The notes under the pieces were generated by a model. The model saw nothing but the letters and a program-made list of their open reading frames with translations, did not search any database and had not been told where the DNA came from. A stretch of DNA of 64,000 nt from Spirosoma oryzicola (lineage in GTDB: Bacteria > Bacteroidota > Bacteroidia > Cytophagales > Spirosomataceae). The stretch spans positions 2,186,501 to 2,250,500 of the forward strand of contig NZ_CP089538.1 in the NCBI RefSeq assembly GCF_021233055.1, read 5' to 3'. Both the position numbers and the translations under genes were made by a program. This document shows, piece by piece, positions 52,748 through 61,139 of the stretch (position 1 is its first letter; each line of letters begins with the position of its first letter).

Positions 52748-54724
52748 TTAGCGAATGGAACCTGATTCGTTCGCGTCGTTTCGTAGCGAAGAGAGCCAGA
52801 GAGAGAGGTAAATGATGCGGCTGAGCAACCAGTTGTAGCGGGTTTTTTTGACAACCGGAATGCGTGGATTGAAAACAACGTCAACGATTTTTGTGAACAC
52901 CGTGCGGTCGATTACGCCCCAGATCGGATGACCTGGCGTCGAAAAATGATCGAAAGTTGCCTTGTACAATTGCTGAGCTGACAGATTACCGTACTCGACG
53001 AAATTAGCTTTCGTTAGCCGTGAGGTAATGGCCGCTGGCAGAACGTCTTTCAACCCGTGGCGGATTAAGCCGCGTCCGCGCCCGTTGTCGAAGCCGACAG
53101 CCAACGGTGTTGCCAGCCCGATCTCCATGACATTTCTGTCGAAGAAAGGAAACGAATACTGGTGACCGTAATGAGCGCCGATGTGGTTAAGCTGTTCATT
53201 GCAGATGACGTTCGTCGTATTCAGAATCTGCCGGACGGGTTTGTTGAGTGACGTCTCCAACGAAGTCGTCAGCTCTTTGGTTGTTTGGCCTGGCCCTGGC
53301 GAAACTTGTTTCTTAAAATCGGCGCTAAGCGCGTTGCTGATGAGCCGTCGATGAGCCAGCTTGTCCTTCAGCCGTTTATAGACGTTTGCTACGAGTGCCG
53401 TTGTGGAAAGGTTGAATACTCTTTTTTGTGTCCGCATCGTCTGCCAAACATCACCGATGGGCCGGGTCTGGAGCTGTTTTTTCAGCTTTGTACCCAAAAA
53501 ATACACGATGTACTTCTCCAGCTTCGTCCGGTCAGGAAGGCTAGACCAGTTGGGGCTTACATAAGACAGGTTCCGATCGCTAGGTGAGATAAATTGCTGA
53601 CAGGCGAGTAGCAGCGCTTCCCAATCCTGAGCGTCGAATAACTCATCTAAAAAGTCGAAACTGTGGGTGACAACGCTGTCGCCGTCGTGGCCCGTCAGGA
53701 TGATGTCGCAACCTAACTGCTGGGCTTCCAGCGAGACGCTCAGGTGAAAACTGGACGGAATAATGAAGTGCTCCGGTCGGTCGAAAAGCCGGTTGATGGT
53801 CAGGACAGATTCGAGCACATCGGCCACGGGACGAACCGTATGCTGTTGCATTGGGTGCTGAGCCAGTACCGCCCGCACGTATTCGCTCTCGTCGGCGGAG
53901 GGCTGTTGGGTGTCGATGGTAAACGTATGCAGCGCGGGTTGGCTTTGTTTTGTTAGCAGCGACTGCGCGACGCAACTAACGGACGAAGAATCCAGTCCAC
54001 CACTCAAATGAGCACCAACGCCAATTTTTCCCTGAATGCGTTGGTCAATAGCGGTCGTAAAATAATCATTGAAAACCGATGCATACGCGTCTGTTCCGTT
54101 GAGGCCGCTGAACCGAGAAAGATTTATGGTCCAGTAAGGTCGTATCTGTAGCTGGTGGGCCGTAATCTGAACGGAATGGCCGGGAAGAACGCTGTAAATA
54201 CCTTCGTAGAATGTCTCTGCGCTGTACGGTACATAATCGGCGATCCACGTCAGGTATTCGCTGAATTTGTGTTCGTTCGGGGTTACGACGACTTCCGCCA
54301 ACGCCAACAGTGCTTTTATTTCGGAGGCAAACGCGAAAAAACGACCTGCCTGATGCACGTAATACAGCGGCTTCACACCCAGTGGATCACGTCCGCAGAT
54401 AAGCATCTGCTGGTTGGTATCCCATACGAAAGCGGCAAAATCACCGTTTATCTGATCGAAGAAAGCCGGACCGTTGTCGCGATAAGCCTGAGTAAATGAC
54501 TGAGTTGACGTTCCCGAAAAAATATCGGCATCGGCAGTTGTGTAAACAGGGGAGGACGACGCTTGACTGACCTCAATATCTCCGCCAAAATTCAGTAAAA
54601 TTCCCTGATCGATGGTTCTGCTAGTCACTTTGCCCCGATGCGCTAACCGGTTTGCCAGTTTCGTTGCATCGGCTACGTCGATAGCCTGGCCATCAAATCG
54701 AATTATTCCAGCGATTCCGCCCAT
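52748..54724 (-). CDS. Asparagine-synthetase-like lasso cyclase (C protein)
   Basis: A 658-residue class-II glutamine amidotransferase/asparagine synthetase homologue. The N-terminal domain begins MGGIAGIIRFDG: the catalytic Cys2 of true asparagine synthetase is replaced by Gly, so glutaminase activity should be absent. The synthetase domain retains the ATP-pyrophosphatase P-loop SGGLDS at 241-246. This combination is what lasso-peptide cyclases show; they adenylate an Asp/Glu side chain and close the isopeptide ring onto the N-terminal amine. It is the only such gene in the window, 3.9 kb from the lasso B genes and on the opposite strand, with four or five unrelated genes between. Confidence 0.85.
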   Translation of the reverse strand: MGGIAGIIRFDGQAIDVADATKLANRLAHRGKVTSRTIDQGILLNFGGDIEVSQASSSPVYTTADADIFSGTSTQSFTQAYRDNGPAFFDQINGDFAAFVWDTNQQMLICGRDPLGVKPLYYVHQAGRFFAFASEIKALLALAEVVVTPNEHKFSEYLTWIADYVPYSAETFYEGIYSVLPGHSVQITAHQLQIRPYWTINLSRFSGLNGTDAYASVFNDYFTTAIDQRIQGKIGVGAHLSGGLDSSSVSCVAQSLLTKQSQPALHTFTIDTQQPSADESEYVRAVLAQHPMQQHTVRPVADVLESVLTINRLFDRPEHFIIPSSFHLSVSLEAQQLGCDIILTGHDGDSVVTHSFDFLDELFDAQDWEALLLACQQFISPSDRNLSYVSPNWSSLPDRTKLEKYIVYFLGTKLKKQLQTRPIGDVWQTMRTQKRVFNLSTTALVANVYKRLKDKLAHRRLISNALSADFKKQVSPGPGQTTKELTTSLETSLNKPVRQILNTTNVICNEQLNHIGAHYGHQYSFPFFDRNVMEIGLATPLAVGFDNGRGRGLIRHGLKDVLPAAITSRLTKANFVEYGNLSAQQLYKATFDHFSTPGHPIWGVIDRTVFTKIVDVVFNPRIPVVKKTRYNWLLSRIIYLSLWLSSLRNDANESGSIR

Positions 54725-54862
54725 TCTTGGTACTAACTGAGAAGGTTGACAAACTACTTCTTTCGTATCTTCGCTCGGCTTAAACAGCCTGTTAACCTAA
54801 CCGGGGCAATATACACCAGTTTGCTAGTTTAAGCCACCGCCCGTTACTAACCAATTCCGACT

Positions 54863-55564
54863 ATGCTCATAAAAGGCCGATTGTACGCGTTCATTTTACT
54901 GATTTTTCTCGGTATCGGTGAAAGCTGTCAGCAATCGTCGACCGTTCCTGTGCCTGCCGATACCGCTTATTTCCCGCTGCAAGTGGGCGATTACTGGATT
55001 TATCAGGTGACGCAGAATGCGTACTCATCTACCAATCCCGTTGCTGAGCGTGTGTACCAGGTGCAGGAAAAAATTAGCAGTTCGTACACCCAGAACGGGC
55101 AGGTTTTTTTTCTGATGGAAGAATCCGTTAAAACGTCGTCGCAACCGGATTGGCAACTGACGGCGATTCGTACCGTGTACAAAAACCAGTCGGAAGTTGT
55201 TCGGTTAGAAAACAACGTACCGGTTGTCAAGCTGCTATTCCCGATTGCCGCCACGACGTCATGGAACACAAATATTTACAACGCTAGACCCGATACACTG
55301 CTTCATTACGAAGACAGCGGACGTTCGTTTACGCTTGACACGCGTCGTTTCGACAACACCATTTCGGTGGTTGGTGCCAACGATTCAACCTTGATCAGCC
55401 AGCAGAAAAATCGCCAGGTGTATGCCTCGAATGTTGGTTTGGTTTACCGCGAAAACGTGTCACTAGCCTACTGCCAAACGTCGCCCGATTGCATTGGAAA
55501 AGGTATTGTTGAGTCAGGAACCCGTCAGAAGTGGGTATTGGTGTCGAGCAACCACCTGCCTTAA
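54863..55564 (+). CDS. Hypothetical lipoprotein
   Basis: A 233-residue predicted lipoprotein: the signal peptide ends GIGESCQQ with lipobox Cys22. The mature part begins with TAYFPLQVGDYWIYQVTQN, a motif common in Bacteroidota lipoproteins, and is beta-rich throughout; two Cys (CQTSPDC) near the end may form a disulfide. Function unknown. Its stop codon and the stop codon of the convergent C25 protease share the four bases ttaa (55561-55564). Confidence 0.75.
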   Translation: MLIKGRLYAFILLIFLGIGESCQQSSTVPVPADTAYFPLQVGDYWIYQVTQNAYSSTNPVAERVYQVQEKISSSYTQNGQVFFLMEESVKTSSQPDWQLTAIRTVYKNQSEVVRLENNVPVVKLLFPIAATTSWNTNIYNARPDTLLHYEDSGRSFTLDTRRFDNTISVVGANDSTLISQQKNRQVYASNVGLVYRENVSLAYCQTSPDCIGKGIVESGTRQKWVLVSSNHLP

Positions 55565-58500
55565 GGCTGCCAGAGCACTTTGCCCGTAAACAGTTGGGTT
55601 CGGCCATCCTTCCAGGTTAGCTGCAACTGATACGGGTACAAACCGGGCGCTGTTCCCTGCCACAGAACCGTATTTTTGCCCATCGATAGGGGAACAGTAC
55701 CCTCGAACACCCGCTCTCCAGATGTATTGTACACCGTTAATTGTGATGCTATAGGTAGGTCCTGCACATTGAGCGTAAGTTCGAATTTCGCGTAGGTCGA
55801 GGCCGGATTCGGATACGTTTGTACCGTAATGGGTTCGTCAGCACCAAGGGTCGTCAGGTTAACGATGTAGGGCGGTTGGGTTCGGTTACCAGCGGCATCT
55901 TTCCCGATAACAATAAGCGTATAGGTCGTATTGGCTTTGAGCGTTACGCGGGTCGATACCCGGACCTGATTGGCCGAGATAGCGGTGTTGGTAGCCTGGG
56001 CGTATAGTCTTTGCTGAGCGCAGGTCGCGCATTCTTTCAGGTAAAGTTCTACCGCGTTGGTGTCGCCCGGTGTTAAGGCGTTTTCGTCGGTTAAGTAAAC
56101 GTCGACTTTCGGATTTGTATCGACTACCGCTCCGTTTTCTTTGATCGCGCCGTTGATAAAAACGGTCATCGTCGGGCTGACCACGTCAGGAAGCGCGTCG
56201 GCGGGGTAACTGCTGCTCACTTCCGCCCGTGCCCAATCGATGCGTAGACTGGCGCTGTTGTTGGCTTTGTCCAGTTCCGTGATCTGATTGGTAGGATCGA
56301 TCACAACATCAATTTTGCTAAGAGTTGCGTCTTTGGGAATCGTGTATGTCAATGTATCACGGTAGCGGAATGCATCGAAGCGAAGCGTCGTGGCTGATGT
56401 TCCGGTGTTCGTTGTTTTTTTGAGCGACAGTGTCACGGGCTGGCCGGAAGCGAATCGTCCCAGGTTAGCCAGTGGAATAACAACGCGGACCGAATCGCTA
56501 TTTTTGATCGAACTACCCCCCACCGAGGATTGAAGATAGATCCCTTTCTGACCAACCGTGTAATCGGGATTGGGTAACGGGTATAGACTTAGCGCAGGGT
56601 CGCCCTGAAGGACCATTTCGAGCATGACCGATGTATCATACAAATCGATGCCTTCTTTTTCGGCGGCCATGTTAAGTCGTTGCTGCACTTTTCCGAACGG
56701 CATACCCAGTGTAGTTGGATCGGTGTACAGGCTGGCATACAGGCGGGACAGGTACTTGCTGGTGGGTTGCTCGAAGCTCAGGTAGGAGTGGGCCAGCACG
56801 AGAGCCGAGCCTTTTTCGGGAGCCAGCAGCCAGTCGGTGGATAAAGTAGTGAAGCGGGAGAAAATCTCACCGACTCCGCAACCGTTGAAAATCATAAGCG
56901 GGTAGACCTTGTTGCGGTAACCATTTTCCAGCGGAGAGGCAAACCCAAAGTTCATGTCTGTAATGGACGGACCCGCGTGTCCGAAAAACGTAATCAGGCC
57001 GACTCCATCGTTGACGAGTGGCGTAATGTTGAGCGGTTCGACTTCTTCGTAGGTGTTGTTTTTACTAAAGGCGTTCACCTGCCCACCCAAAAGTCCATTG
57101 GTAAACACATCACCCAACGTACTCAGTGCACCGCGCAGACGTTGGGCTTCTTCTTTGCTTTTTCCTCCGCTGATGTGAATGATGTTCTTGCGCCACAGAC
57201 CGTTAGGAGTTGTGTTTTCTAATTGTTTAACTTTCTCCAGATACGCAAAAACCTGCTCGTTCGCCGTAACGTTGAGACGCCCCGTAGGAATGGCGGGTGT
57301 GTTGAGCGAATAGCCGTTCAGCCCGGCGGTCAGCAAAATATCCGAACCTGGATAGCCAATAGTCGGTACCAAATCGTCGGGGGCCGTTTTGACGAAGTAA
57401 GGATAGCTGCACGCTTTGCCAATCAGCAGCAGGTTTTTGATCGGCGCTTGTGCCAGCATAAAATCCGCGAAACGCCGGAGCGCCAACGGACTTTTTTCCC
57501 CGTAATTAAACTGGTCGTACAACGAATCGGCAAATACAACCAAGGGCTTGTGACTGCCGCCCTGGTCGGAAGCGCGGTAATTTGCATAAGCTACCGCCGA
57601 TTGCTGTAGCGTCGAGTGGGTAAGAATCAGGTAATTGGCAGTCGTTGAGAAGGTGCTTTTAAAGTGCACCGCTTTAATCGCCAGCGGTTTTTCGATTTGA
57701 TCCGTAACCAAAATTGTTCGGCTGCGTGTGGCTTCATCAACCACGATGGTCATTTGATCACCTGCTGCTAGTGGATTGACGTACCGGCAATTGAACTTAT
57801 CAGTAATGTCGTATGCCACAATCGCCGACGGAGCGCCTTTTATGGACAACAAGGCCGTTGCTGATGATTTTGCCGGAAGATGAAAAAGCTTAGACCGTTG
57901 GCCTGTCATGTCCAGCGCCTGCGGGTAGGAGATCTTCGCGTAGGTGATGGAAAACGTATTGAAAAAGCCGACGCGTTCGCCTTTGAATGTCAGCCGTAGC
58001 TGGTCGCTCTTAAGGCTGGAGGGGGAAATCTGCTGCTGGAAAAGCTGACTCGTAAAGCCCGAAAAGTTGAGCGTAGCCAGTGGGTTGCTAGCGTCCTCAT
58101 CCTGCGTTACCCGTACGGTATGGTTCGAATAATCTCGGCCATTTACCATAGCTTCCAGCGTGATCGGCCAGTTGGCAGCTACTCGGTTCGTTAACGGCAA
58201 CTGAACCGTTCCGACGGAATCGATGGTAAGCAAGCGGCCTGACCAGCCTTCGCCGGGTTCGTAGTAGCTGTGCTGTAACAAGGGTTCCAGCCCTTTCAGC
58301 GGATTAAACGTGTATTCGCTGGTGAATGCCTGAACGGTTTCTTCGACGTGAAACGCTTCGGCGGTAAGCCCTTTTGCCGTAAGATTCAGTTCAGGAATGC
58401 GCTTGCCGGTTACTGACGGACTACTGGTAAGGAAATAAGCGGTTTCGTCCGAAAAGAGACTTTGGTAGGGGTGCAGCCGTTTTTGGGGACGGTATAATAA

Positions 58501-58821
58501 GGAGTCCTGGCTACCATCGTTTCCTTCGCCGTAAAATTCCAGGTAATCCTGACGATCAAAGCGACTATCCTGCTGGCCGACCACGCGAAGGGCTACCTCC
58601 TGGCCTCGAAAGAACAGCTGCCAGTTGGCCGGATTCGTTGGTAGAAAAGAAGGGTCCGCTGCCTGGATGTCCTGATACGAGATCCGGTATACGCCCGCTT
58701 TATTTACCGAAAATTTCAGGTACCTCTGATCCGGCCTGATCCATTCATTGCCGAACGGATGCTGGGCCTGTAAAGTCAGTACGTTAACCAAAAAATACAC
58801 GAAAAGTAGCCCTTTTCTCAT
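55561..58821 (-). CDS. C25 (gingipain) family cysteine protease with T9SS sorting domain
   Basis: A 1086-residue secreted protease. The signal peptide ends near TLQAQ (residue 19). The peptidase domain spans about 370-760: His615 in VGLITFFGHAGPS and Cys648 in LMIFNGCGVGEIF form the catalytic dyad with the family spacing. Preceding beta-rich domains (30-370) resemble the N-terminal part of PorU-like proteins. After the protease come beta-sandwich domains (760-1000) and a C-terminal sorting domain (VQTYPNPASTYAKFELTL to the end), a T9SS export and attachment signal. PorU is the sortase of the T9SS; this could be PorU-like or a cargo protease. Confidence 0.9.
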   Translation of the reverse strand: MRKGLLFVYFLVNVLTLQAQHPFGNEWIRPDQRYLKFSVNKAGVYRISYQDIQAADPSFLPTNPANWQLFFRGQEVALRVVGQQDSRFDRQDYLEFYGEGNDGSQDSLLYRPQKRLHPYQSLFSDETAYFLTSSPSVTGKRIPELNLTAKGLTAEAFHVEETVQAFTSEYTFNPLKGLEPLLQHSYYEPGEGWSGRLLTIDSVGTVQLPLTNRVAANWPITLEAMVNGRDYSNHTVRVTQDEDASNPLATLNFSGFTSQLFQQQISPSSLKSDQLRLTFKGERVGFFNTFSITYAKISYPQALDMTGQRSKLFHLPAKSSATALLSIKGAPSAIVAYDITDKFNCRYVNPLAAGDQMTIVVDEATRSRTILVTDQIEKPLAIKAVHFKSTFSTTANYLILTHSTLQQSAVAYANYRASDQGGSHKPLVVFADSLYDQFNYGEKSPLALRRFADFMLAQAPIKNLLLIGKACSYPYFVKTAPDDLVPTIGYPGSDILLTAGLNGYSLNTPAIPTGRLNVTANEQVFAYLEKVKQLENTTPNGLWRKNIIHISGGKSKEEAQRLRGALSTLGDVFTNGLLGGQVNAFSKNNTYEEVEPLNITPLVNDGVGLITFFGHAGPSITDMNFGFASPLENGYRNKVYPLMIFNGCGVGEIFSRFTTLSTDWLLAPEKGSALVLAHSYLSFEQPTSKYLSRLYASLYTDPTTLGMPFGKVQQRLNMAAEKEGIDLYDTSVMLEMVLQGDPALSLYPLPNPDYTVGQKGIYLQSSVGGSSIKNSDSVRVVIPLANLGRFASGQPVTLSLKKTTNTGTSATTLRFDAFRYRDTLTYTIPKDATLSKIDVVIDPTNQITELDKANNSASLRIDWARAEVSSSYPADALPDVVSPTMTVFINGAIKENGAVVDTNPKVDVYLTDENALTPGDTNAVELYLKECATCAQQRLYAQATNTAISANQVRVSTRVTLKANTTYTLIVIGKDAAGNRTQPPYIVNLTTLGADEPITVQTYPNPASTYAKFELTLNVQDLPIASQLTVYNTSGERVFEGTVPLSMGKNTVLWQGTAPGLYPYQLQLTWKDGRTQLFTGKVLWQP

Positions 58822-58959
58822 AGACGATTGAGCGTAATCACCAGTGCGGTTGTTTCCTTCAAAGATAAGAAGAACACCCGAAATTAACGGTTACTACAAG
58901 CCGTGTACACGAGATAGATATGACGGTAAAAGTTTAACGTTAGGCGTCTTGGACGAAAA

Positions 58960-59008
58960 AAGCCCATCAATAGCCACGCCCGGATTGAACGTAGCCATTG
59001 ATGGGCTT
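58960..59008 (-). terminator. Intrinsic terminator of the YceI gene
   Basis: A perfect 12-bp stem (58960-58971 with 58997-59008, aagcccatcaat with attgatgggctt), 25 bases past the stop of the leftward gene at 59033; on its strand a run of T follows. Confidence 0.85.
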
Positions 59009-59032
59009 CACGATATATATAAACCTAGGTGA

Positions 59033-59581
59033 TTACGCTTGTTTCGTAACCTGAATGTTCATAACCAGCCGTACGTCGTCGCTTACGACAACGCCACCGG
59101 CTTCAGTGACACCGTCCCAAGTAAGGCCAAATTCTTTGCGTTTGATAACACCCGTTACTTCGAAACCAGCCTTAGTCTGGCCGTAGAAGTCCTGCATCTG
59201 TCCACCGTATTCCGCTTTCAGCGTTACGGATTTGGTAACGCCGTGTAGCGTCAGGTCGCCCGTCAGGTCGTAGGTGTCATCACCTGTTTTCGTAAACTTC
59301 GTGGAGGTAAAGGTCAGTTGTGGGAATTGCTCAGCATCAAAGAACTCCGCTGATTTCAAGTGGCCGTCGCGCTGTTCGTTGCCTGTGCTGATGCTGGCAA
59401 TATCGGCTGAGAACGTAATTTTAGCATCGTCAAAGTCATCGCCGACCATTTCCAGTTTGCCCTCGTACTGGCTGAATAAACCGGTAACGGTTGATACCAT
59501 CAGGTGTTTTACTTTAAACTGAACTTCAGAGTGCGAAGGGTCAATGATCCAGGTGGTGGCGGTGGTTGCTTGTGCTTCCAT
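59033..59581 (-). CDS. YceI family protein
   Basis: A 182-residue YceI-like lipocalin-fold protein that binds isoprenoid-like lipids in characterised members. The family pattern is clear: WIIDPSHSEVQFKVKHLMVSTVTGLF at the start, then FSADIASISTGNEQRDGHLKSAEFFDAEQFP, and GDLTLHGVTKSVTL near 112, ending with a typical LTWDGVTEAGGVVVSDDVRLVMN block. No signal peptide is visible, so this member is probably cytosolic. It is a single leftward gene. Confidence 0.95.
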   Translation of the reverse strand: MEAQATTATTWIIDPSHSEVQFKVKHLMVSTVTGLFSQYEGKLEMVGDDFDDAKITFSADIASISTGNEQRDGHLKSAEFFDAEQFPQLTFTSTKFTKTGDDTYDLTGDLTLHGVTKSVTLKAEYGGQMQDFYGQTKAGFEVTGVIKRKEFGLTWDGVTEAGGVVVSDDVRLVMNIQVTKQA

Positions 59582-59873
59582 GATACTTTGAGTTTTGGTT
59601 ATCGTTTAGCTAATGCTTGTATCTGCATTTAATGTATATACACGTAATCGAAAAAAAACGTTTCACTACGCTAAAAAAATTTGAGCGGTGTATTAAAACG
59701 GCGCTGCGCTCATCCTTTAAGTGTGCCCAACCAGAAAAATTTACGGTCTAGGAACAAGGTTCAAGCAATGAAAATCTTATTCGATGAAGAGCGCTACCGT
59801 ATGGGATTTGCCCAATTTTTAGGCACTTTTGCCCCCTGTTTTCTGTTTTGTCTATGTATTAAATCACTAAAAA

Positions 59874-60383
59874 ATGCCTAACTGGTTCCTCGGAAAAATC
59901 CGTTATCAGCAACCCATTGACGATACCAATGTGGGAACGCGGAACGAAGAGTTTATCAAGCAAAAAACCGTTACGGAGGCTTATCTGGTCGATGCCATTA
60001 GCTATACCGATGCTGAAGCCCGGCTTTATCAGGAGATTGCCGCCAATACGCCTGACTTCGAGATTACCGACATCTCCCGCATGAAACTCGCGGATGTATT
60101 GCATCATGAAGACGGTGGCGAAACCTGGTATAAAGTGAAGGCGATGTTTATCACCGAAGACGAAAAAACGGGGAAACAGAAAAAATCGCCAAGTTTGATG
60201 CTCGTCAACGCCGAAAATCCGAAGCAGGCTTACGAACGCGTTGAACTTAGCCTGAAAACGGCGCTCGATCCGTTTGAGGTGACCGACGTAAACACAACGA
60301 AGATTCTGGATATCTTCCCGTATAGCGAAGAAGAAAAACGCAATCTGCGCCCATTAAATGAAGTGATGGAAGGTGCGGAGTAG
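59874..60383 (+). CDS. DUF4494 domain protein
   Basis: A 169-residue soluble protein. The start MPNWFLGKIRYQQPID and the segment VDAISYTDAEARLYQEIA (residues 40-57) match DUF4494, a family largely limited to Bacteroidota. The pattern of alternating strands and helices suggests an alpha/beta domain, but no activity is established. The start ATG is taken from the family N-terminus; a longer frame ahead of it is not supported. A strong terminator follows. Confidence 0.9.
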   Translation: MPNWFLGKIRYQQPIDDTNVGTRNEEFIKQKTVTEAYLVDAISYTDAEARLYQEIAANTPDFEITDISRMKLADVLHHEDGGETWYKVKAMFITEDEKTGKQKKSPSLMLVNAENPKQAYERVELSLKTALDPFEVTDVNTTKILDIFPYSEEEKRNLRPLNEVMEGAE

Positions 60384-60402
60384 CGTTCTGTACATGGTAA
60401 CG

Positions 60403-60439
60403 AAAAGCGGGCCGACAGTTATTGTTGGCCCGCTTTTTT
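60403..60439 (+). terminator. Intrinsic terminator of the DUF4494 gene
   Basis: A perfect 11-bp stem (60403-60413 with 60427-60437, aaaagcgggcc with ggcccgctttt) followed by T residues, 20 bases past the stop at 60383. Confidence 0.9.
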
Positions 60440-60573
60440 GTTGCAAACCCGTTGCCATAGTCAAAAAGATACCTTGACCGTGTTTGACTTTGTCCGTAAA
60501 CGACCGCTTACGAAATGCTTTGTTATATAATTACAAAATAGCATTGCACAATTACGAAGTTCTCGCGGGCGGG

Positions 60574-60605
60574 TTTGCTTTTATAAGGAACCCGTTTTAC
60601 TTTTG
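60574..60605 (+). promoter_or_regulatory. Bacteroidota-type sigma promoter of the metal-related module
   Basis: TTTG at 60574-60577, a 20-base spacer and TActTTTG at 60598-60605 match the Bacteroidota consensus TTTG-N19/20-TAnnTTTG exactly. It ends 7 bases ahead of the ATG at 60613, so the transcript would have almost no 5' leader. Confidence 0.8.
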
Positions 60606-60612
60606 AGCCACT

Positions 60613-61065
60613 ATGAAACGCACTCTGTTCCAGCTGCTCAACCTACTAATGGCCTGTGTCATACTGCTCAGCAGTACGGGATTTGGTCTGGTGGAGCATA
60701 CGTGCCAGATGCGCGGAAAGAAAAAGACAATGGTGGTCGCTTTTAGCGATGCTAAAGCGCAGACGGGTTGTGCCGATCGTAAGCAGTCCATTCTGTCGGA
60801 TCAGACTATCATCAAGAAAACCGAATGCTGCCAGGACGATCAGCGCTACGAAAACGTAGATGTTAGCTCGTCGCTGAGTCAGTTGGTTGCCAAGTTCGTC
60901 AAGACGGTCACTGAGTCGGTCTTAGCGGGGGTCACCGTTGTGCTGGCCTGGCTTGTTGATTGGGTTTTTGACCGCAACGCATCCGTAGCGGCTACGATTT
61001 CTACGGACCCTCCTTCGCCATCCGGGCGCGAAATTCTGACGCTCGTTCGTAGTCTCCTGATTTGA
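60613..61065 (+). CDS. HYC_CC_PP family exported protein
   Basis: A 150-residue protein of the HYC_CC_PP type, named for its residue motifs: here HTC (VEHTCQMRG, near residue 30), the Cys pair in KTECCQDDQ near 75, and the PP in TDPPSPSG near 137. An N-terminal signal segment (LLNLLMACVILLSSTGFG) precedes them, and a second hydrophobic helix is near 105-120. The conserved Cys/His suggest metal or redox binding. In Bacteroidota it is commonly encoded upstream of a TonB receptor, as here with 74 bases between the genes. It has its own exact promoter. Confidence 0.88.
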   Translation: MKRTLFQLLNLLMACVILLSSTGFGLVEHTCQMRGKKKTMVVAFSDAKAQTGCADRKQSILSDQTIIKKTECCQDDQRYENVDVSSSLSQLVAKFVKTVTESVLAGVTVVLAWLVDWVFDRNASVAATISTDPPSPSGREILTLVRSLLI

Positions 61066-61139
61066 TTCGTTGATGAAACCACGTAGGCGGTGTCGTGCTG
61101 ACACGGCTGTCTTGTGTTTGTCCATCAATCAACGAACTC

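Noticed and set aside
52748..54724. Housekeeping asparagine synthetase
   Set aside because: The N-terminal Cys2 needed for glutamine hydrolysis is Gly here, and a lasso precursor with B1 and B2 is nearby, so a lasso cyclase fits better; a free-standing enzyme of unknown use is still possible.
59681..59881. A 66-codon frame just ahead of the DUF4494 gene
   Set aside because: It overlaps the start of the DUF4494 gene, shows no family pattern and lies in what is probably the leader of that gene.
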